A stretch of DNA of 64,000 bases, from positions 124,001 through 188,000 of the forward strand of contig NZ_QAOU01000004.1 in the NCBI RefSeq assembly GCF_003050965.1. The letters are read 5' to 3'. The stretch comes from Nitrosospira sp. Nsp2 (lineage in GTDB: Bacteria; Pseudomonadota; Gammaproteobacteria; Burkholderiales; Nitrosomonadaceae). Position numbers and translations under genes: made by a program. Numbering within the stretch: the first letter of the stretch is position 1; each line of letters opens with the position of its first letter. Shown piece by piece: positions 26,430 to 35,949 of this stretch. The notes under the pieces are model-generated. The model saw nothing but the letters and a program-made list of their open reading frames with translations. It ran no database searches and had not been told where the DNA came from.

Positions 26430-26911
26430 AACTGGTTGAGGTTCAATTGCTCACTGTTTTTTTGAGTTCTGGATTTAGTGCAAGGAGCGAGGATTAGGTA
26501 AGGGTTTTGGGTATCAGCTCTATTGAACTTACTCATAGATAACGGCAGTAATTCTTGTTCTATAAGGGACAGACATAAACGTCTCGCAAAAGGCTTCGGG
26601 GAAATCAACGCGGTAGCTTATTCCACGATACAAAGAAGCGCAACGCAGGAGCACGATTTGGTTTCGCCTCGCGTCGTAAGAATTCGTTCCCATCTCTGAA
26701 AGAATTCAGCCGTGATGATCATCCTTATCCTTACAGTCAGTACGGCTATATGTGAATTAGCGAACGGACGTTCGAAGTGACATTGGATATTCTATCGTTT
26801 TGTTCAATTAGTCTCCTCGCCCACTTTCGTCACCGAACACAATACGTTTGAAGAACAATCTCGCCCGGAGCGAGCGCTCTCTTCCTGAAAGAACAGAAAT
26901 TGGGATATCCC
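26430..26911. other. divergent gap between GT2 and WbsX-like genes
   Basis: About 480 bases, AT-richer than the flanking genes. No supportable gene. It must hold two divergent promoters. A small palindrome GAACG-GA-CGTTC lies at 26762-26773. A reverse 60-codon frame at 26426-26608 looks random. Confidence 0.45.
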
Positions 26912-28084
26912 ATGCAAGATATTCAAAATGCAAGCCGGAACGACAGGTTGGCGCGGCTAATAGCTTTTTACCTGCCACAATTTCATCCTATTCCAGAAAA
27001 TGACTTATGGTGGGGCAAGGGCTTCACCGAGTGGACAAATGTGGCAAAGGCAAAGCCGATGTTCCCTGGCCACTATCAGCCTCATGTTCCCGCGGACTTG
27101 GGTTTTTACGACCTGCGCGTGCCGGAAACACGGGTGGCGCAGGCGGAAATGGCGCGGAAATATGGGGTTGAAGCATTCTGCTACTATCACTACTGGTTTG
27201 GGGGGCGGAGAATTCTGGAACGCCCATTCAACGAGGTACTGAGATCAGGCGAGCCGGATTTTCCTTTTTGCCTGTGCTGGGCGAACCAGACTTGGACTGG
27301 CGTTTGGCACGGCTGTTCAGATAGGGTCTTGATCGAACAGACGTACCCCGGCATCGCCGACCATCAGGCGCATTTTTATTCCCTATTGCCGGCGTTTACC
27401 GACCGGCGTTACCTGACATTGGACGGAAAGCCGGTTTTCCTGCTATACAACCCCAAGGAAATACCCGACCTGGAGCGCGTGGCCGACTATTGGCGCGAAA
27501 TGGCTTTGAAGGAAGGGTTGAAGGGACTGCACCTCGTTGGCGTTAGCAAGGACCCCGCGTTCCCTCAGAGGCATAACCTGGATGCCTCGGTGAGCCCGAA
27601 TCTGCCGTCCATCGAAGACACCTGGTATAGCTGGCGGCAGCCAATCAAGAAGCTGAAATTGTTTTACCGGAATGCGAAGAGCAGGCCTGCGATATTCAAG
27701 TATGGAGACGTAGTGCTGGACTTCATCCACGAGGTGGAGCCCGGCATCAAAAACTATCCCTGCCTCGTGCCAAATTGGGACAACAGCCCGAGAAGCGGAA
27801 AAAATGGTTTGGTGCTGGAGGGATCCACCCCTGAGCTATTCCGCATTCAAGCTAAAAAAGCCCTGCAGGTTACCGACGGCACACCTCTGGAGCACAGGCT
27901 TATTTTCATAAAGGCGTGGAACGAATGGGCGGAGGGAAACTATCTGGAACCCGACCTGAAGCTCGGGACATCTTACCTTGATGTCGTTAAAGACGAGTTT
28001 TGTGACGAGGAGAGCAGCGGGCAAGCAGCGTCTGGGCCGGAAGTGGATGGGCGCTCGGAGGAGAGTGATGTGCTTGCCGCGTAG
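26912..28084 (+). CDS. WbsX-like glycoside hydrolase family 99-type protein
   Basis: A 390-residue protein of the WbsX/GH99-like group common in O-antigen and capsule clusters. Landmarks are AFYLPQFHPIPENDLWWGKGFTEWTNV at the N-terminus, FCYYHYWFGGRRILERP, FCLCWANQTWT, and the late FIKAWNEWAEGNYLEPD. The fold should be a TIM barrel with acidic catalytic residues. Members are called hydrolases by homology but may act as polymer-trimming or transfer enzymes; the function is not known. A TTG at 26900 could start the frame, but the ATG at 26912 with GGGA six bases before is the better start. There is no signal peptide, so it is probably cytoplasmic. Confidence 0.85.
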   Translation: MQDIQNASRNDRLARLIAFYLPQFHPIPENDLWWGKGFTEWTNVAKAKPMFPGHYQPHVPADLGFYDLRVPETRVAQAEMARKYGVEAFCYYHYWFGGRRILERPFNEVLRSGEPDFPFCLCWANQTWTGVWHGCSDRVLIEQTYPGIADHQAHFYSLLPAFTDRRYLTLDGKPVFLLYNPKEIPDLERVADYWREMALKEGLKGLHLVGVSKDPAFPQRHNLDASVSPNLPSIEDTWYSWRQPIKKLKLFYRNAKSRPAIFKYGDVVLDFIHEVEPGIKNYPCLVPNWDNSPRSGKNGLVLEGSTPELFRIQAKKALQVTDGTPLEHRLIFIKAWNEWAEGNYLEPDLKLGTSYLDVVKDEFCDEESSGQAASGPEVDGRSEESDVLAA

Positions 28085-28202
28085 CTTTTAGCTTTTACCA
28101 AAGTTAGAGTGGCCTATCGCTTATAAATCCTAAGACATTCGTTTCCCACCGGGGAGCACTGCGTCCTAGTCACCTAGTGTTAAACAATGAAACGAATGAG
28201 CA

Positions 28203-29249
28203 TCAAATTTGTTGGTTGGAACGAGAAAATAAATATTGTAGAGCCTGTCGAATCAGGAGATAGAAATTCCCGCGTAGAAGGTTAGCCCAAATGTATGGAT
28301 GAGAAAGCAGGAGTGAAGGAAGCCAGTTCGGCACCTTCCGGTCTTCCTTCCACATCCCACCACGTCCTAAGAGAGCATCCCAGATGGCGAATAGTGTGGC
28401 AGTTTCCTTCTGGCTATCGCTAATAGCATGCCACGAGGATGCCAGCAATAATGCCCCCGCCACGTAATTTCTTGTAAATCTGAAACGCTGTCTTCGTGGC
28501 AAGTGATTCATCCAAAAAAAATATTTATTTCTCGTATTTAAATACACATAGTATGGAGGGCGTTTAGCTGGATCGTCTGCTCCAGCATGGAATACTATTG
28601 CCTCAGGAACTATCTTGCTACGGAACCCTGCGCGGATTAGCCTGACAGAAAAATCGACGTCTTCGAAATATGCAAAAAACTTTTCTTGGAACCCACCAAG
28701 TTGTTTCAGAATTGATGTTCGAACAAGTAATGCAGTACCCCAAAGGCAGAAGCTCTCGGGGCTTTTCTCTTGAGACACCAATGCATCGTGAAGTTGTTTG
28801 AATTTCTCAAAATATTGAAACTTCCAGTTTATCGCACACCCACAGAATTGAATTTGTCGGGTCTCTGGGAATTCACTTTCAATAAGCACAGGAGATACTG
28901 AACCCACTGCTGAATCCGAATTCATTTCGGCCACAAGAAGGCCGAGGGCCTTGGGATCAATTATGGTGTCATTATTGAGGATCCAAATATATTCATAACC
29001 ATTGTCTATAGCAAAGTTGATACCCTGGTTTTGCGCGGTAGTAAACCCAAGATTTTTAAAATTCTGGATTAGCTTGACCTGAGGAAATAACCTGGTAATA
29101 GTTTCTGAAGAGTTGTCGTGTGATGCATTATCAATAACCACCACAGAAAAATTTTGATAGTTTGAGTTAAAAAGAGACCTCAGGCATTCAACTGTTTTAT
29201 CTTTCCCGTTCCAGTTCAATACCGATACTAGAACGTTAGGTTTTCTCAT
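28203..29249 (-). CDS. glycosyltransferase family 2 (rhamnosyltransferase-like)
   Basis: A 348-residue GT2 enzyme of the WbbL/rhamnosyltransferase type: VLVSVLNWNGKDKTVECLRSL, VVVIDNASHDNSSE, and the NNDT metal motif in WILNNDTIIDP. The C-terminal part has hydrophobic patches (NYVAGALLLASSWHA) that could bind the membrane. It is a natural candidate to use the dTDP-rhamnose made at the start of the window. The gene and its flanks are visibly AT-richer than the neighbours (29101-29160 has 21 G+C of 60), suggesting a different origin. Confidence 0.87.
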   Translation of the reverse strand: MRKPNVLVSVLNWNGKDKTVECLRSLFNSNYQNFSVVVIDNASHDNSSETITRLFPQVKLIQNFKNLGFTTAQNQGINFAIDNGYEYIWILNNDTIIDPKALGLLVAEMNSDSAVGSVSPVLIESEFPETRQIQFCGCAINWKFQYFEKFKQLHDALVSQEKSPESFCLWGTALLVRTSILKQLGGFQEKFFAYFEDVDFSVRLIRAGFRSKIVPEAIVFHAGADDPAKRPPYYVYLNTRNKYFFWMNHLPRRQRFRFTRNYVAGALLLASSWHAISDSQKETATLFAIWDALLGRGGMWKEDRKVPNWLPSLLLSHPYIWANLLRGNFYLLIRQALQYLFSRSNQQI

Positions 29250-29559
29250 ATCGCGCTATTCGCATAATTTTACAGATTAACAGGAGGCTTTAGAATTAAC
29301 CTTCGAGTTGAACAATTAAAAGGAATTGAATGTATCTCATATTACGAGTGAATTCTGGAAATAACTTAAAAAGCAATCCTTGCTGGTCTTTATGGCTCGT
29401 CATAAATCCTAGTTGCTACCGATTAAAAACGAAACATCGGTTTCGATGTCACTGGTTTAGCGAACAATATTTTTTCTGTAAAAAATCGTAAAAAGACGTT
29501 TCATCGCGAATTCCGAAAGCTTCGAACGTCAATTTCATTCGAACAGTAAGTGTTCAATA
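29250..29559. other. AT-rich gap between glycosyltransferase and flippase genes
   Basis: 310 bases, strongly AT-rich, no gene. It contains ACATCG-gttt-CGATGT (29434-29449), a short perfect hairpin, and T and A runs at 29469-29486. It probably holds the promoter of the leftward GT2 gene, but no clear -35/-10 pair stands out. Confidence 0.45.
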
Positions 29560-31029
29560 TTACGATCCACTGGTACCCGTCCGCCACCATGTCTTTACAT
29601 GCCGTAGCACCAACACAAGTTCGTCGCGTAACGGGGTTTTTAACACCCAGATCGCTCCCATCCACATCAAACTGGTCACCAGAACCTGTGCAATAAAGTT
29701 TGGAATGAAAGAGAGCGCGGTGTTACCCCAAGTGAGGACGGCTACAAGAGATGGCGTCACCGCCACAATCATTAGCAGGATATTCTTACGGTAAATACGG
29801 CTGAAGGAGGCAAACGGAATTTGCAGGAGCCTTTGGCTGACGATCTGGTAAATACATAGCTGAACCGCGCCTACGGCGGCTACTGCCGTTGCCACCGAGG
29901 TCAGGCCGTGCCGCGCCGTAAGCAACACAGCAATAACGGTTACGACCTGAATGCTAGCCATAATTCTAAAAGAGGTGCGTATCCGTCCCGAGGAAATCAG
30001 CATCTGATCCACCAATAAAGTGGTATACACAAGAATGGCGTAGACGCAGAGAATGCGCAGGACCGGCACCGACTCCAGCCACTTTTCGCCGAACAGGATC
30101 CGTATCACTGGTTCGGCCAGTATGCCGAGCGTTGCAAAGAAAGGCCACGCCACAGCAGTGATGCAGGCGACTAGGAAAAGATATTGGTCACTGTCGATTT
30201 TCCCGTCGCGATGCTGTTTTGAAAAATGGGGCAGAATGACGCCCCAGAGGCCTTCGGTAAACGCCTTGTTGAAGATGTTGACCGTTCCCAAGGCTCGACT
30301 GTATAGCCCTACCGCACCCATATCCAGCACTTTTCCCAGTATCCAGTCGGGCGCGGTGTGGCCTGCATGGACGATGATTTCGCTCGACCCGGCATAACGG
30401 CAGAAGGCGAAAACATGGGGGATTTCGCGCAAGCCAGGGAGCAGCATCACGCCCGGCGGGCGGAACAGGAGCGTGAAGATCACGCTGGTCAGCGTACCGG
30501 CAATAGCGCTCCATACCAGGCTGCGATACCCCTCGCCCGCAAGAGCGGCAGTGATGCCCGTTGCCGCCGACGCAATCGCGCTGGCGACCTGGATGATCAT
30601 CGTATGTTGAAAGCGCATCTCACGCCGGAGATAGGCAAAGGTGATCGCGCCCACCGGAACCAGCAGGAAGTTGATGCACAACAGACCGATGACCTCTCGC
30701 ACCGCCTCGCTCTCGTAAAAATTCCCTATCGGAGTTCGAGTAAAATAAAGAATCAGCGCGATACTCCAGCCGAACAGCAGGTTGAGGGTAAAGGCCGCCC
30801 GGATTCTGTCCGTTGTTAGATCCTTCTCCTGGACAATGTAATTGTTGATACCGAATTCCCGGAGCAAGTGGCCCAGCCCGACAAATACGGATGCAACCGT
30901 GTAAATGCCGATATCCGCGGGAGTGAGCAGACGGGCCAGTATGATCGTCGTCACAAAATGTATGACGAGTGTCAGGTATTTGTTCAGGTAGGAATAAGCG
31001 AGCGCTACTCTAAAACTGGCCACGGCCAA
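29560..31029 (-). CDS. Wzx-type lipopolysaccharide/oligosaccharide flippase
   Basis: A 489-residue polytopic membrane protein with some 12-14 hydrophobic spans and the arrangement of the MOP-superfamily polysaccharide transporters (Wzx/RfbX/LPS flippase): LARLLTPADIGIYTVASVF after the first span, GLYSRALGTVN mid-protein, and FGEKWLESVPVLRILC. It should flip undecaprenyl-linked repeat units across the inner membrane. It lies between glycosyltransferase genes and is divergent from the GT2 at 31205. Codon use looks like the local GC-rich background, unlike the gene at 28203. Confidence 0.9.
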   Translation of the reverse strand: MAVASFRVALAYSYLNKYLTLVIHFVTTIILARLLTPADIGIYTVASVFVGLGHLLREFGINNYIVQEKDLTTDRIRAAFTLNLLFGWSIALILYFTRTPIGNFYESEAVREVIGLLCINFLLVPVGAITFAYLRREMRFQHTMIIQVASAIASAATGITAALAGEGYRSLVWSAIAGTLTSVIFTLLFRPPGVMLLPGLREIPHVFAFCRYAGSSEIIVHAGHTAPDWILGKVLDMGAVGLYSRALGTVNIFNKAFTEGLWGVILPHFSKQHRDGKIDSDQYLFLVACITAVAWPFFATLGILAEPVIRILFGEKWLESVPVLRILCVYAILVYTTLLVDQMLISSGRIRTSFRIMASIQVVTVIAVLLTARHGLTSVATAVAAVGAVQLCIYQIVSQRLLQIPFASFSRIYRKNILLMIVAVTPSLVAVLTWGNTALSFIPNFIAQVLVTSLMWMGAIWVLKTPLRDELVLVLRHVKTWWRTGTSGS

Positions 31030-31204
31030 TATTCTTCATTTTGTTGGTAGAGGTAGGGATTACGGCTTTCCCATGTAGTTACTTAGCCGCGCGTGTTCCG
31101 CGGGGAACGGAGGGAACGTGATTATAACGTTGACTTGTGACTGATTCAGTGTTGAGTATATAGTGATTTCGACCTTCACCTTTCGAGAAAAGAAGCCTTT
31201 TAGC

Positions 31205-32146
31205 ATGGCTGACCCCAAACCCGCTATCTCAGTCATCATCCCTTCCTACAACTGTGAGGCTTATATTGCCGAGACAATCGGCAGCGTTCTCGACCAGACG
31301 TTCGGCGACCTTGAACTCATTGTTGTGGATGACGGATCGACTGACCGCACCCGTGATATCGTTTTGTCGTATGGGACGCCAGTCCGGCTGCTTACCCAGA
31401 AAAACGCAGGCGTATGCGCGGCGCGAAACTATGGGATACGCGAGGCCACGGGTCAGTACATCTGCCTCATGGATCATGATGACTACTGGTTTCCAAATAA
31501 ACTTGCGTTACAGTTGGAGCAGATGCATCGGCACCCGGAAGTCGGCCTGGTTTACAGCTCGTTCATCTGGTGGCATCCCGGCGAAGACGGAGTCTTCCCG
31601 CATCACAACAGCTTTGACCAAGCCTCGTTTCCTGACGGCACCGATGAACAATTCTCAGGGTGGATATATCACCAGCTTCTGCTTGATTGCTGGGTTTTGA
31701 CCAGCGCGGCGTTAATCCGCGCGGAAGTGTTCGACAAGTGCGGCGTCTACGACGAGTCCCTGCCTTACAGCGAAGACTGGGACCTATGGTTGCGGTTTTC
31801 GCGCGAATACCCTTTCATCAAGTTGAAAAGGCCACTCACCCTTTATCGCCAGCATCCCCGCCAGGGAAACCGCGTACCCAGAAGCATAGACTATCGCACC
31901 GAGTTGCTGGCAAAAGCGGCAGCGAAGTGGGGACTTTGCAGTCGCGATGGCCGCTGCATCACCAAGCGCCAATTCAACGAGAATATTGCGCGCTATCATT
32001 CGGAATACGGCCTTCACAACCTCTCCGCCGGGAACCTGAAGACCGCTAACCGCGCTTTTCTCAAAGCCTGGTCACGCTATCCGCTCAACTGGAAAAGCCT
32101 TGCGTTTATTCCTGCAGCGCTGCTGGGATGGAGGCCGAAGTGGTGA
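31205..32146 (+). CDS. glycosyltransferase family 2
   Basis: A 313-residue GT2 enzyme: ISVIIPSYNCEAYIAETI, LIVVDDGSTDRTRDI, NAGVCAARNYGI and the DXD-type MDHDDYW, then YSEDWDLWLRF, which is the usual catalytic-base region (ED). The frame opens at 31163, but the ATG at 31205 begins the conserved domain and has AGAAG upstream. It is followed by the convergent sulfotransferase gene 53 bases later. Donor and linkage are unknown. Confidence 0.88.
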   Translation: MADPKPAISVIIPSYNCEAYIAETIGSVLDQTFGDLELIVVDDGSTDRTRDIVLSYGTPVRLLTQKNAGVCAARNYGIREATGQYICLMDHDDYWFPNKLALQLEQMHRHPEVGLVYSSFIWWHPGEDGVFPHHNSFDQASFPDGTDEQFSGWIYHQLLLDCWVLTSAALIRAEVFDKCGVYDESLPYSEDWDLWLRFSREYPFIKLKRPLTLYRQHPRQGNRVPRSIDYRTELLAKAAAKWGLCSRDGRCITKRQFNENIARYHSEYGLHNLSAGNLKTANRAFLKAWSRYPLNWKSLAFIPAALLGWRPKW

Positions 32147-32199
32147 CCAAGGGCACGACAGGGGCATGACAAGGCGCGAATGTCGAACGGATGGGATAT

Positions 32200-33189
32200 T
32201 CAATATCTGCGTAGCATTTTTTCGATCAGCCAGACCGGTTTAATCATTAGCCAGCTCCACGATTTATAAATCCGGAAAAACTTGATCCGGTAATCGGCCC
32301 GCTCTTGATTGAGGTAGCGGATCTGCTCCACCAATTCAACGCTCCAGTTTTTCTGGTAGGCGGCAAAATCGGCAGCGATGCGGTCAACCGCTGAGTATGG
32401 AATCTCTTGCCCGGCAGCCGCGTCGCTGAATATTCGGTGCAGATCGTAAGCCATCAACGGCAGCCCTTCCTGCGGAGGTTCCAGCGTATCGGCTTTGTGG
32501 TGGCGAAGACCAGGAGATACGAACTCCTCGATTTTTTTCTTTGCTTCACCCACCGGGACCGGAAAAACGAGGCTGGCTTCCTGCGCTATCTTTGATAACA
32601 CCCCGACTGGGTATGTTACAACCTGGTCGAAATCGATGAATACTCTTGGCAGCCCACGCGAATGACGCTCCGCCGTCAAGGAATGGATCAGCCAAAGCAC
32701 CAGCGCTTTTTCCCTGGAAAAGTGATCCCGTTTCTGAAGCGACCCTGCCACTTCAAACGGGTTTCTGTTCATGCAGATGAAAGTGGCCTTGATCTGCCGA
32801 GTCGCAAAAATGGGGAGCCACGCCGGCAGCAAGCGGCACATGCGCGGGTCCTTGAGCGCCCAGACAGGCGCATCCTTGAAGTCCCGCTCCACCAGACCGA
32901 TCAGCCGGTTGGAAAACGGTTTGACAAGATCTGTTTCCCACCATTTCTCGCCCAGGGTATCGGCCAGGGGCAACAGGTCATCCCATTGGGAGTTCAGGTT
33001 TAGCAATAACTCATCATGGGCGTCGACGATGTCCTCATGTTCCCAAAACCCTTTTTCGTTGACCCCCTGCTGTGGCGCATACAGGCTTCGTCCCATTTTT
33101 ACGCCCACCTGGCTGAGCAAACCTGTCAATAGCGAAGTTCCACTTCGGTGCATGCCCAGAATGATCAGTGCATTATTGTCCTTCACCAA
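32200..33189 (-). CDS. sulfotransferase family protein
   Basis: A 329-residue protein with the PAPS-binding 5' loop GMHRSGTSLLTGLL (residues 12-25), as in bacterial and heparan-type sulfotransferases. DPRMCRLLPAW around residue 116 and VFIDFDQVV later fit the 3'-phosphate-binding region. No membrane span or signal peptide is evident, so it would act in the cytoplasm on precursors or lipid-linked units. It is divergent from the APS kinase gene cysC, which makes the PAPS donor. Together they suggest a sulfated polymer, unless the pair serves another acceptor. Confidence 0.82.
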   Translation of the reverse strand: MVKDNNALIILGMHRSGTSLLTGLLSQVGVKMGRSLYAPQQGVNEKGFWEHEDIVDAHDELLLNLNSQWDDLLPLADTLGEKWWETDLVKPFSNRLIGLVERDFKDAPVWALKDPRMCRLLPAWLPIFATRQIKATFICMNRNPFEVAGSLQKRDHFSREKALVLWLIHSLTAERHSRGLPRVFIDFDQVVTYPVGVLSKIAQEASLVFPVPVGEAKKKIEEFVSPGLRHHKADTLEPPQEGLPLMAYDLHRIFSDAAAGQEIPYSAVDRIAADFAAYQKNWSVELVEQIRYLNQERADYRIKFFRIYKSWSWLMIKPVWLIEKMLRRY

Positions 33190-33496
33190 CTCTCCACGTA
33201 TTTTTTACTCTGTTCCGTATAGCCCGGCCACCCGGCAACGGGTCTGTTTCAGGCAGAACGGCCGGATTGCTCAAAACATTTAGGCGCGGCGCGAAAGAGC
33301 GTGCTCAACTTTATTCACCCATCCCCGGATCACCACTGGCGACTCCAGGTATCTTATAGCGAGAATATGCCGGCTCGTCAGTAACGGGACGTATCGGCTT
33401 ATATCCCGCATGTTGCCCAATAGTCCAATTGTGCCAGTTCTGTCCTGCTGCCATAATGCATTTTACCGGTCGCAGCAGGGCCCGCCTGGAACAAAC

Positions 33497-33523
33497 TTGC
33501 ATTTCCACCCTTCGTGCTAAAAT
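33497..33523 (+). promoter_or_regulatory. putative extended -10 promoter upstream of cysC
   Basis: TTGCAT (33497-33502) and TAAAAT (33518-33523) are 15 bases apart, shorter than ideal, but the -10 is preceded by TGC, the extended -10 motif that can compensate for a poor -35. It would give a leader of about 155 bases before cysC. Confidence 0.35.
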
Positions 33524-33620
33524 TTCGCTCCGCTCCGTGCAGCACTACCCATTTTCGATGAACAATTTTAACAGTGTAACCATCTCCACCTTTGATTTTA
33601 AAAAGGACGATCAATCGATA

Positions 33621-33644
33621 GATCGAACTTTGCGTCTTTCGATC
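33621..33644 (+). promoter_or_regulatory. inverted repeat in the cysC leader
   Basis: GATCGAA (33621-33627) and TTCGATC (33638-33644) are perfect complements with a ten-base loop, 14 bases before the AGAGGAAAG ribosome binding site. It could be an operator or a leader hairpin that influences translation. Confidence 0.35.
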
Positions 33645-33683
33645 CGTTAGTTGCATAGAGGAAAGTATGGCTTTTGGCAGAAC

Positions 33684-34307
33684 ATGAACGGCGGCAACAA
33701 TACAGTGTGGCATCGCGCCACCATAACGCGTACGCATCGGGAGCGATTGAATACGCATCGCTCAGTAGTGCTATGGTTTACCGGGTTTTCAGGTTCGGGT
33801 AAGTCCACGTTGGCGCACGCGGTGGAAGACAGGCTCTATCACATGAACTGCCGCACCTTCGTGTTGGATGGCGACAATGTCCGCCAGGGCCTGTGTTCCG
33901 ATCTTGGTTTTTCCGTCCAGGATCGGTCGGAAAATATCCGCCGCATCGGCGAGGCTGCGAAATTGCTGGTTGAATCTGGCGTGATTGCGATGACGGCGTT
34001 CATCTCCCCCTTTCACATCGACCGTCAGCGCGCGCGAAGCATTTTTCCTCATGGCGACTTTATCGAAATCTTTTGTGATGCAAGCCTGGACGTGTGCGAG
34101 CAACGCGATGTGAAGGGTCTTTACAAACGCGCCAGGGCAGGAGAGGTAAAGGAATTTACCGGAATTTCCTCGCCTTACGAAGCGCCGCTCAATCCCGAGT
34201 TGTCGATTCTAACCGGCGAGTGGCCGATCGAGGACTGCGTGGAGCGGGTGATCGGCTATCTGCGGCAGCGCAATATCTTCAGCGGAGTGCAGAACAGCGA
34301 TGGATAG
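33684..34307 (+). CDS. cysC: adenylyl-sulfate kinase (APS kinase)
   Basis: Phosphorylates adenylyl sulfate to PAPS, the universal sulfate donor. It has 207 residues from the ATG at 33684, matching family starts ([18 protein letters not shown]). P-loop GFSGSGKST, the [10 protein letters not shown] motif and the FISPF region are all present. The frame also opens at a TTG at 33651. The strong ribosome binding site AGAGGAAAG sits before a different ATG (33667) that opens a six-codon frame whose TGA overlaps the cysC ATG. No cysD/cysN sulfate adenylyltransferase is in the window. With the divergent sulfotransferase gene it suggests dedicated PAPS supply for polymer sulfation. Confidence 0.93.
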   Translation: MNGGNNTVWHRATITRTHRERLNTHRSVVLWFTGFSGSGKSTLAHAVEDRLYHMNCRTFVLDGDNVRQGLCSDLGFSVQDRSENIRRIGEAAKLLVESGVIAMTAFISPFHIDRQRARSIFPHGDFIEIFCDASLDVCEQRDVKGLYKRARAGEVKEFTGISSPYEAPLNPELSILTGEWPIEDCVERVIGYLRQRNIFSGVQNSDG

Positions 34308-34383
34308 AAACATCCTCTTACGTGCTCGCTTCGGGCATGGGGTCAAGGGTAAAAATGGCGATATGGTTTTGAGTGAAGACTAA

Positions 34384-34389
34384 TATAAT
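34384..34389 (+). promoter_or_regulatory. TATAAT -10-like hexamer before the O-glycosylation ligase gene
   Basis: A perfect TATAAT lies 83 bases before the ATG at 34473, followed by a small hairpin CCGGC-TCGTG-GCCGG (34392-34406). No convincing -35 hexamer is at 16-18 bases, so it is listed only as a weak candidate. Confidence 0.25.
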
Positions 34390-34472
34390 TTCCGGCTCGT
34401 GGCCGGGCAATCGACGTTGCTTTTACCCACTAATGCACTACACGGTTCTAAGGAGCTAAGCTAGAGCGAAGC

Positions 34473-35813
34473 ATGAGAGACATTCTCGTTACCATTATCG
34501 TTTTCGCCTTGTTGCCTCGCATCTTCAAGAAGCCATACGTGGGCGTGATGATGTGGGTTTGGATCAGCGTCATGAATCCGCACACTCAAGGTTGGGGATT
34601 CGCGACCACCTTCCCGTTTGCCGCCATTATTGGCGGTGCGACGATAATCAGCCTTCTTTTAACGAGGGATCCGAAAAACCTGCCCCTTACTTCGGTGACC
34701 TGGGCGCTTATCGCTTTCGTGCTGTGGATGAACGTTACCACGGCGGCGGCGCTGATGCCGGAAGAGTCGTTGGTCCAGTGGAACAAGGTCATGAAAATCA
34801 TGCTCATGACTTTCGTGACACTCATGCTGGTAAAAACCAAGGAACAGGTCCATCTCCTGATCCTCGTAATAGTGGGATCCGTCGGATACTACGGTGTCAA
34901 GGGTGGAATCTTCACGATCGTTACCGGGGGAACGGATATGGTCTGGGGACCCAACAGCACATTCATCGAAGGCAACAATGAGATCGCGCTCGCGCTGATC
35001 ATGACTATTCCGCTTTTGCATTATCTGCAGATGGTCTACACCGATAAACGAGTGCGGTTCGCACTCACGGTTGCCATAGTGCTATGCGCCATTGCTGCGT
35101 TGGGATCGTACTCTCGCGGCGCCCTGCTTGCGATTGTGGCGATGGGTGGATTCCTCTGGCTCAAGAGTCAGAACAAGCTCCGCATCGCGCTGCTCGTGAT
35201 TGTTGCTATGTTGCCCGCCGTCGCGTTCATGCCCGAGGAATGGTCGACAAGAATGGATTCGATCAACACGTATGAGGAGGATCAGTCGGTTCAAGGCCGT
35301 TTCAACGCCTGGTGGATGGCGTACAACCTGGCTAAAGAGCGGCCGTTCGTCGGTGGCGGGTTTGAAATCATTACCGAAGACCTGTTTTATATGTACGCCC
35401 CAAATCCCGAAGATTTGCATGCGGCCCACAGCATCTACTTCCAGGCGCTGGGAGAGCATGGCTTTGTTGGCCTCGGGCTTTACCTGTTATTGGGATGGCT
35501 AACCTGGAGAACCGGGACGTGGATTATTCGCAACACTGCCAAGCGAAAAGAGCTCCATTGGGCGTTCGCACTGGCGAGAATGATCCAGGTGAGCCTGATC
35601 GGTTTTGCTGTTGGCGGCACCTTTCTAAGCCTGCTGTATTTCGATGTGCCTTACTACCTCATGGCGGCGATGGTAATCACCCGAGTCCTGGTTGAAAAGG
35701 AACTGAAGAAACAGGCTACTTCGGTCGTCGATAATAAAGGCCCGGGTTCTGCGGGTCAGTTTGGGCAGCTGAGCCCTTCGCAATCCCAGCCCGTAGCACG
35801 GGACTCGGGCTAG
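34473..35813 (+). CDS. putative O-glycosylation ligase, exosortase A system-associated
   Basis: A 446-residue polytopic membrane protein of the Wzy/O-antigen ligase superfamily, of the kind linked to exosortase A. About 10-12 membrane spans; a large periplasmic loop with NAWWMAYNLAKERPFVGGGFE, and AAHSIYFQALGEHGFVGL, which is the typical His-containing Wzy_C segment. The N-terminus (RDILVTIIVFALLPRIFKKPYVGVMMWVWISVMNPH) is shared by the subfamily. It should polymerise repeat units or transfer glycan to protein in the periplasm. An AAGGAGC ribosome binding site precedes the ATG. The tail of about 35 residues is hydrophilic. Confidence 0.9.
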   Translation: MRDILVTIIVFALLPRIFKKPYVGVMMWVWISVMNPHTQGWGFATTFPFAAIIGGATIISLLLTRDPKNLPLTSVTWALIAFVLWMNVTTAAALMPEESLVQWNKVMKIMLMTFVTLMLVKTKEQVHLLILVIVGSVGYYGVKGGIFTIVTGGTDMVWGPNSTFIEGNNEIALALIMTIPLLHYLQMVYTDKRVRFALTVAIVLCAIAALGSYSRGALLAIVAMGGFLWLKSQNKLRIALLVIVAMLPAVAFMPEEWSTRMDSINTYEEDQSVQGRFNAWWMAYNLAKERPFVGGGFEIITEDLFYMYAPNPEDLHAAHSIYFQALGEHGFVGLGLYLLLGWLTWRTGTWIIRNTAKRKELHWAFALARMIQVSLIGFAVGGTFLSLLYFDVPYYLMAAMVITRVLVEKELKKQATSVVDNKGPGSAGQFGQLSPSQSQPVARDSG

Positions 35814-35949
35814 CGGCATGACTGTCCGGAGGGATTTGCCCAGGCTTGTTCGCGCCCCGACGGCGATGGCTCATCGCGGCTTGTATACCGCCGCATGAGC
35901 CCTGCCTGGAACGAGCCATTCAGCCCATGAGCACGCGCACACGGAGGCT

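Larger units (their letters stand above)
33190..33683. other. divergent gap between sulfotransferase and cysC
   Basis: About 490 bases without a supportable gene. It contains an extended -10-like TGCTAAAAT at 33515-33523 with TTGCAT at 33497-33502 (15-base spacer), a hairpin at 33621-33644, and a six-codon leader frame at 33667-33687; these are listed separately or discussed under findings. Confidence 0.5.

Noticed and set aside
33399-33758. 119-codon reverse frame upstream of cysC
   Set aside because: It overlaps the cysC start and leader and has no recognisable domain.
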